Of a stretch of DNA of 9,485 nt, positions 6,530 through 9,485 are shown piece after piece; position 1 is the stretch's first letter, and each line of letters starts with the position of its first letter. Both the position numbers and the translations under genes were made by a program. The stretch lies in NCBI GenBank assembly GCA_004558825.1, contig SFDB01000030.1, positions 1 through 9,485 on the forward strand, written 5' to 3'. The stretch is from Clostridiales bacterium (GTDB taxonomy: Bacteria > Bacillota > Clostridia > Christensenellales > CAG-138). Below the pieces are notes generated by a model that worked only from the letters and a program-made list of their open reading frames with translations, was not told the DNA's origin and did not search any database.

Positions 6530-7309
6530 ATGCGGCGGATACGGCTGATAATCGAATACGACGGTACGGAATATGTAGGATGGCAAGTGCAGCCCAACGG
6601 CATAGCTGTGCAGGAGGCTGTCGAACGCGAGCTCGCCAAGCTTACAGGCGAACGGTGCGCACTGCATGCTTCGGGCAGGACTGACAGCGGCGTACATGCG
6701 CTTGCGCAGGTCGCCCATTTCGACACACAAAGCCGCATTCCCGCAGACAAGTTCGCTTTCGCGCTGAACGCAGGCCTGCCGCGCGACATACGCGTTCTTT
6801 ACAGCGATGAGGCTGAGCCCTCCTTCCATTCACGATTTGATGTAAAAAGGAAGAGCTATCGTTACCTCGTGCTTAATTCGCCTCACGATTCGGCTTTCAC
6901 GCGAAACCACGCTCTCCATGTTCATCATAAGCTCAACGTCGATAAAATGAATAATGCAGCCGCACTGTTCCTCGGCGAGCATGACTTTTTGGCGTTCAAG
7001 GCGTCGGGCATTACGCTTGAAAACACCGTCCGTACGATTTTTGCTTCAGAATGGTCAAAACACGGGGATATGCTCTCATTTGACGTAACAGGCAGCGGAT
7101 TTATGTATAACATGGTTCGGATAATGGTCGGAACTATGCTCGAAATAGGGCTCGGCCGACGCGACGCCAAAAGCATACGCCGCGCGTTCAATGAAAAAAG
7201 CCGCAGCACCTGCGGCGTTACGGCTCCTGCGCACGGACTGTACCTCGCCCGCGTAGAATACGACGGCTTCGACACTGCTCCGTTTATTCGCAGCACATTT
7301 ATTTTTTAA
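6530..7309 (+). CDS. truA: tRNA pseudouridine(38-40) synthase TruA
   Basis: Converts uridines 38-40 in the anticodon stem-loop of tRNAs to pseudouridine; cytoplasmic. From the start chosen here it has 259 residues, normal for the family. The N-terminal Y-D-G-T-E-Y-V-G-W-Q substrate-binding segment is at 10-19. The catalytic motif G-R-T-D-S-G-V-H-A is at 49-57, with Asp52 as the nucleophile. The typical G-S-G-F-M-Y-N-M-V-R-I-M-V-G-T segment is in the C-terminal half. An ATG at 6518 is also in frame, but it lies upstream of the GAGGTG at 6520-6525. That site is well placed for the ATG at 6530, and the family N-terminus begins there. It has its own promoter, and its 3' end overlaps the convergent S-component gene by 11 bp. 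In many Bacillota truA follows the ECF module genes ecfA/ecfT, but those genes are not beside it here. Confidence 0.96.
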   Translation: MRRIRLIIEYDGTEYVGWQVQPNGIAVQEAVERELAKLTGERCALHASGRTDSGVHALAQVAHFDTQSRIPADKFAFALNAGLPRDIRVLYSDEAEPSFHSRFDVKRKSYRYLVLNSPHDSAFTRNHALHVHHKLNVDKMNNAAALFLGEHDFLAFKASGITLENTVRTIFASEWSKHGDMLSFDVTGSGFMYNMVRIMVGTMLEIGLGRRDAKSIRRAFNEKSRSTCGVTAPAHGLYLARVEYDGFDTAPFIRSTFIF

Positions 7310-7802
7310 TCACTCGCTTCAGCGGCATTATTATCAGCGCACCGATTACAACGCCGCCCACATACTGTATAAGGTTCATAGGAACGCTTACCAATGCCGT
7401 TTGCGCGCCGTACAGTACGGTCTCGTAAAGGAAATATCCCACGGGCATGACTGCGCCGCCTACTGCTATCGCAAGCACGGGCGTAAATTTGCCCGAGCGC
7501 TTCATTATGCACGTCGCTATAAGCGCCATTGCGCCCTTTATTACAAGCGTTGCCGGCGCATATATCGCTGAGCCGATAAGTATATCCGCCAACGCGCTGC
7601 CCAATGCTGCGCATGCAACTCCCCACCAGCCGCCAACAAACGCAGATGCAGTGTACACGAGCGCATCGCCCGCATTTATGTATGCGCCGTTTGTGTTCGG
7701 TATCGGTATGCTCACATACATCGTCACAACCATTATCAGTGCGCTCATTACACCCGAAAGCGCAAGCATATGAAGCTTATTGTCAAACGCTCTGCGATTC
7801 AT
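7299..7802 (-). CDS. ECF transporter substrate-binding S component
   Basis: A 167-residue hydrophobic membrane protein that would bind a vitamin-type or other micronutrient substrate and dock on a shared EcfA-EcfA'-EcfT energising module encoded elsewhere. Hydrophobic segments lie at about 10-32, 44-66, 68-80, 82-100, 106-131 and 137-161. The family-typical I-N-A-G-D-A stretch is at 42-47, and the S-A-L-A-D-I-L-I-G...Y-A-P-A-T-L-V-I-K-G stretch is at 69-90. These resemble the ECF riboflavin/HMP-type S-component family, but the substrate cannot be read from the sequence. Upstream in-frame ATGs exist at 7850 and 7823. The ATG at 7802 is preferred because AAGGAGGG lies just upstream of it (about 7811-7818). 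That ribosome site is inside the last codons of the dehydrogenase gene, so the two are probably translationally coupled. Confidence 0.85.
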   Translation of the reverse strand: MNRRAFDNKLHMLALSGVMSALIMVVTMYVSIPIPNTNGAYINAGDALVYTASAFVGGWWGVACAALGSALADILIGSAIYAPATLVIKGAMALIATCIMKRSGKFTPVLAIAVGGAVMPVGYFLYETVLYGAQTALVSVPMNLIQYVGGVVIGALIIMPLKRVIKK

Positions 7803-8766
7803 CGAACTGCACCCTCCTTTCATACGAACGGTATCCCGTATTATAATCAACCATGTTCATGAGGTTTTCGCCGCTTATGAACAGCTTCAAATTTTTCGCG
7901 GATATGTCGACTATCCTGTCAAGCGTTTGCTTCAAATGGAAAAAGCCCGATATATGCGGCGTGATCAGTGCGTTCTCCATGTGCCACAGCCTGTGCTCCT
8001 TTGGCAAAGGTTCCGGATCCGTGACATCAAGGCCGCAAAGCACGCGTCCGCTTTCGACCGCGTCCGCCAACGCGTCCGTGTCTACGGCGTTTCCGCGTCC
8101 CACGTTCAATATTATAGCTCCTTCTTTCATAAGCGAAAGCGTATGCTCGTTTATGAGCTTGAACGTGGTTTCGCCGCTTGGTACGGCGAGTGCAATCACA
8201 TCCGCCCGAGGCAGCAGCTCTTCGATAGATTCACGAGAGTACAGCTCATCGATATAATCGGGCTTGTCATGTATTGTGCGCCGAACGCCGATTGTATATG
8301 CGCCGAGCATCTTACATTTTCTGGCAAACTCGCCGCCTATATCGCCGAGCCCTATCGTGAGCACAGTCGCATCTTCGACCGATTTGACGCTGCCCTCGTC
8401 ATGCCAATACGCCTTTGCCTGATTATCGCGGTATTGGTGCAGGCGCTTCATGAGCATTAGCATCATGCCCAGCATATGCTCGCTTATGGCAAGACCAAAC
8501 GCACCGCTTGTTATCGTCAGAGGAACGCCTTCGGGCATCACGGCCGCATAGCCATCCGCTCCTGCGGTGTTAAGCTGGAGCCATTTGAGGCTGTTGGCTT
8601 TTTTGACAAGCTCATGCGGAATATTGCCGATTATTATATCCTTGCAATTCACCGAAGCTTCGGTTAGCTCGCTTTGAGGAACTATCGTAAATTCAGCCTC
8701 GGGCGCTGCTGCGCGAAGCTTTTTCATATGCTCCTCGTTCACGGGGATCGTCACAAGAATGTTCAT
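7783..8766 (-). CDS. D-2-hydroxyacid dehydrogenase family oxidoreductase
   Basis: A 327-residue NAD(P)-dependent dehydrogenase that should interconvert a 2-keto acid and the D-2-hydroxy acid in the cytoplasm. The nucleotide-binding G-L-G-D-I-G is at 139-144. The catalytic set is complete: Arg224 in N-V-G-R-G, Glu252 in D-P-E-P-L-P and His271 in P-H-I-S-G. After the second strand of the Rossmann fold the sequence is V-R-R (161-163) where NAD-specific members usually have Asp, suggesting NADP(H) preference (inference). The substrate is not determinable; glyoxylate/hydroxypyruvate-type and phosphoglycerate- or erythronate-4-phosphate-type relatives are all in the family. The start has GAGGTG at 8774-8779, seven bases upstream. 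It is the first gene of a two-gene operon with the ECF S component, overlapping it by 20 bp, and is divergent from the DUF1508 gene. Confidence 0.92.
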   Translation of the reverse strand: MNILVTIPVNEEHMKKLRAAAPEAEFTIVPQSELTEASVNCKDIIIGNIPHELVKKANSLKWLQLNTAGADGYAAVMPEGVPLTITSGAFGLAISEHMLGMMLMLMKRLHQYRDNQAKAYWHDEGSVKSVEDATVLTIGLGDIGGEFARKCKMLGAYTIGVRRTIHDKPDYIDELYSRESIEELLPRADVIALAVPSGETTFKLINEHTLSLMKEGAIILNVGRGNAVDTDALADAVESGRVLCGLDVTDPEPLPKEHRLWHMENALITPHISGFFHLKQTLDRIVDISAKNLKLFISGENLMNMVDYNTGYRSYERRVQFDESQSV

Positions 8767-8798
8767 TGATTTACACCTCGCATATTTTTTCCGAAACT

Positions 8799-8827
8799 AT
8801 TATACGTCCGTTAAATAATTAATTCAA
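8799..8827 (-). promoter_or_regulatory. Promoter of the dehydrogenase/S-component operon
   Basis: On the minus strand, TTGAAT (8827-8822), a 17-base spacer and a perfect TATAAT (8804-8799). The start point near 8792 gives a leader of about 26 bases with GAGGTG at 8779-8774. The -35 overlaps one arm of an inverted repeat shared with the opposite promoter. Confidence 0.65.
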
Positions 8828-8852
8828 TACGATTGTTAATGTACCGTATTGA
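8824..8852. repeat. Inverted repeat bridging the two divergent -35 boxes
   Basis: TCAATACG (8824-8831) and CGTATTGA (8845-8852) are perfect 8-bp arms 13 bases apart. The left arm overlaps the minus-strand -35 and the right arm the plus-strand -35, so both promoters share CGTATTGA. Four of the eight symmetric positions are outside the -35 hexamers. It may be a shared regulator site. Confidence 0.45.
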
Positions 8853-8876
8853 CAAGCCCGGTCAACATGATATGAT
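8849..8876 (+). promoter_or_regulatory. Strong sigma-A promoter of the DUF1508 gene
   Basis: A perfect TTGACA (8849-8854), a 16-base spacer and TATGAT (8871-8876) with an extended TGa just before it. The start point would be near 8883, followed by GGGAGG at 8891-8896 for the ATG at 8904. Confidence 0.75.
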
Positions 8877-8891
8877 ATATTCAATATCATG
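8866..8891. repeat. Operator-like inverted repeat over the DUF1508 -10 and start point
   Basis: CATGATAT (8866-8873) and ATATCATG (8884-8891) are perfect 8-bp arms separated by 10 bases. The left arm overlaps the extended -10 and lies upstream of the predicted start point. The dyad therefore cannot fold in the mRNA and would act, if at all, as a DNA site. Confidence 0.4.
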
Positions 8892-8903
8892 GGAGGTTGA
8901 ATC

Positions 8904-9281
8904 ATGGGAACATTCTTAGTAAAAACGACACCAACAGGCGTCAAGTTCGATCTGAAAGCCGGAAACGGTGAAGTCATTCTGTCATCAGAGGTTTACTCGA
9001 GCGAGGCAGCCTGTACCAAGGGCATGAACAGCATCATCAAAAACGCGCCCATCGCACGACTTGAGGATCAGACGGTCGAAGGCTATGAGACGGCCATCAA
9101 CCCCAAGTTTGAGGTCTATAAGGACAAAGCGGGCGAATTCCGTTTCCGTCTCAAAGCAAGAAACGGCCAGGTCATCGGCGCATCCGAGGGCTACATTCAA
9201 AAGCACTCGTGCCTTAACGGCATAGAGAGCGTAAGAAAGAATGCCGCCGACGCAAAAATAGTTTACGCCGAAAAAGAATAA
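8904..9281 (+). CDS. DUF1508 (YegP-type) protein with two tandem repeats
   Basis: A 125-residue small soluble protein with two copies of the DUF1508 motif. Copy one (about 4-50) reads F-D-L-K-A-G-N-G-E-V-I at 15-25 and ends G-M-N-S-I-I-K-N-A-P. Copy two (about 67-121) reads F-R-L-K-A-R-N-G-Q-V-I-G-A-S-E-G-Y at 81-97 and ends G-I-E-S-V-R-K-N-A-A. The two-copy form and length match the E. coli YegP group. No biochemical role is established that I can cite, and none is assigned. There is no signal peptide. The start is supported by GGGAGG at 8891-8896, seven bases upstream. The gene has a near-consensus promoter with a dyad over its -10, so it is probably well expressed and perhaps controlled. 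It stands alone, with hairpins downstream. Confidence 0.92.
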   Translation: MGTFLVKTTPTGVKFDLKAGNGEVILSSEVYSSEAACTKGMNSIIKNAPIARLEDQTVEGYETAINPKFEVYKDKAGEFRFRLKARNGQVIGASEGYIQKHSCLNGIESVRKNAADAKIVYAEKE

Positions 9282-9305
9282 CAGGAACATTAGAATTAGC
9301 TGCTA

Positions 9306-9339
9306 ACAGCGACGGCCGCCTAAAGGCGGCCGTCGCTGT
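9306..9339. repeat. Perfect 15-bp hairpin after the DUF1508 gene
   Basis: Arms 9306-9320 and 9325-9339 pair perfectly (core CGACGGCCGCC/GGCGGCCGTCG) around the loop TAAA. It lacks a T tract on either strand, so it may block 3' decay or act with the terminator that follows. Confidence 0.7.
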
Positions 9340-9349
9340 AAAAACTCGA

Positions 9350-9372
9350 AAAAGCGGCGTTTAGCCGCTTTT
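9350..9372. terminator. Bidirectional intrinsic terminator
   Basis: AAAAGCGGC (9350-9358) and GCCGCTTTT (9364-9372) form a 9-bp stem with a 5-base loop. Reading plus, the stem ends in TTTT; reading minus, it ends in TTTTT (9353-9349). It can serve both the DUF1508 gene and the minus-strand gene at the right edge. Confidence 0.7.
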
Positions 9373-9384
9373 CCGACAGTCTCA

Positions 9385-9410
9385 ATGGCCGCCGATTTCT
9401 CGGCGGCCAT
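9385..9410. repeat. Third hairpin, next to the minus-strand gene end
   Basis: An 11-bp perfect stem, 9385-9395 with 9400-9410 (core GGCCGCCGA/TCGGCGGCC), with the loop TTTC. There is no T tract. It sits downstream of the partial minus-strand gene, mirroring the hairpin at 9306-9339. Confidence 0.6.
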
Positions 9411-9438
9411 CATCATTTCAGCTTAGCTTGCGCTCTGC

Positions 9439-9485
9439 TTATTGCTGGGCAAGCTCGTTGTACGACCTTATGACCGTATCCGAAT
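9439..9485 (-). CDS. C-terminal end of a minus-strand gene (partial)
   Basis: The last codons of a reading frame entering from the right edge, ending in TAA at 9441-9439. The visible residues are S-D-T-V-I-R-S-Y-N-E-L-A-Q-Q. Codon choice (ATA, AGG, GAG, CAG) fits the other genes, and the hairpins and terminator at 9350-9410 lie just downstream as expected for a gene end. A second open minus frame ends at 9418 but reads less like protein. The product cannot be identified from this fragment. Confidence 0.4.
   Translation of the reverse strand, partial: SDTVIRSYNELAQQ

Noticed and set aside
7780..8460. A 226-codon open frame on the plus strand
   Set aside because: It is wholly antisense to the dehydrogenase with its full catalytic set, has no recognisable motif or ribosome site, and its length is explained by codon bias of the opposite gene.
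8843..8872. A SigG-like promoter (CATGATA at 8866-8872) for the DUF1508 gene
   Set aside because: No acceptable GNATR element lies at the right distance, while a near-perfect sigma-A promoter with extended -10 overlaps the same bases.

Overview
The window looks like a chromosomal segment of an endospore-forming member of the Bacillota, most likely a class Clostridia gut-type lineage. The main marker is an intact forespore sigma factor, SigG. Supporting signs are Shine-Dalgarno sites of the GGAGG/GAGG type, consensus sigma-A promoters, a CotH/lamin-tail lipoprotein, a DUF1846 protein and an ECF-transporter S component. GC content is near 50% by eye, with frequent ATA and AGG codons. There is no phage, transposase, CRISPR, rRNA or tRNA gene.

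Layout. (1) 48-3353, minus: a 1101-residue surface lipoprotein with four lamin-tail-like domains, a chitobiase C-terminal-like domain and a CotH kinase domain. Its promoter lies so close to the start codon that the mRNA is predicted to be leaderless. (2) 3354-3544: divergent control region. It also holds an intrinsic terminator inside the leader of the next gene. (3) 3545-5029, plus: DUF1846 protein, then a terminator at 5081-5117. (4) 5177-5950, plus: sigG, behind a SigF/SigG-type promoter that starts right after that terminator. (5) 5951-6517: 567 bases without a convincing gene, purine-rich on the minus strand, containing hairpins and possibly a dispersed repeat or RNA, then AT-rich DNA carrying the truA promoter. 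(6) 6530-7309, plus: truA, whose 3' end overlaps by 11 bp the 3' end of a convergent ECF S-component gene (7299-7802, minus). (7) That S-component gene is the second gene of a two-gene operon behind a D-2-hydroxyacid dehydrogenase (7783-8766, minus); the two overlap by 20 bp. (8) 8767-8903: divergent promoters with two inverted repeats. (9) 8904-9281, plus: DUF1508 (YegP-type) protein. (10) 9306-9410: three consecutive hairpins forming a bidirectional terminator, facing the last codons of a minus-strand gene (9439-9485, partial).

The genes do not form one pathway. SigG and possibly the CotH-type kinase relate to sporulation or the cell surface, TruA modifies tRNA, and the dehydrogenase/S-component pair suggests linked uptake and redox conversion of a small metabolite of unknown identity. 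The window shows no clear new multi-gene defence or mobile system. The most unusual signals are regulatory: the leaderless lipoprotein promoter, the terminator in the DUF1846 leader, the mirrored -35 boxes in the divergent region, and the structured spacer after sigG.
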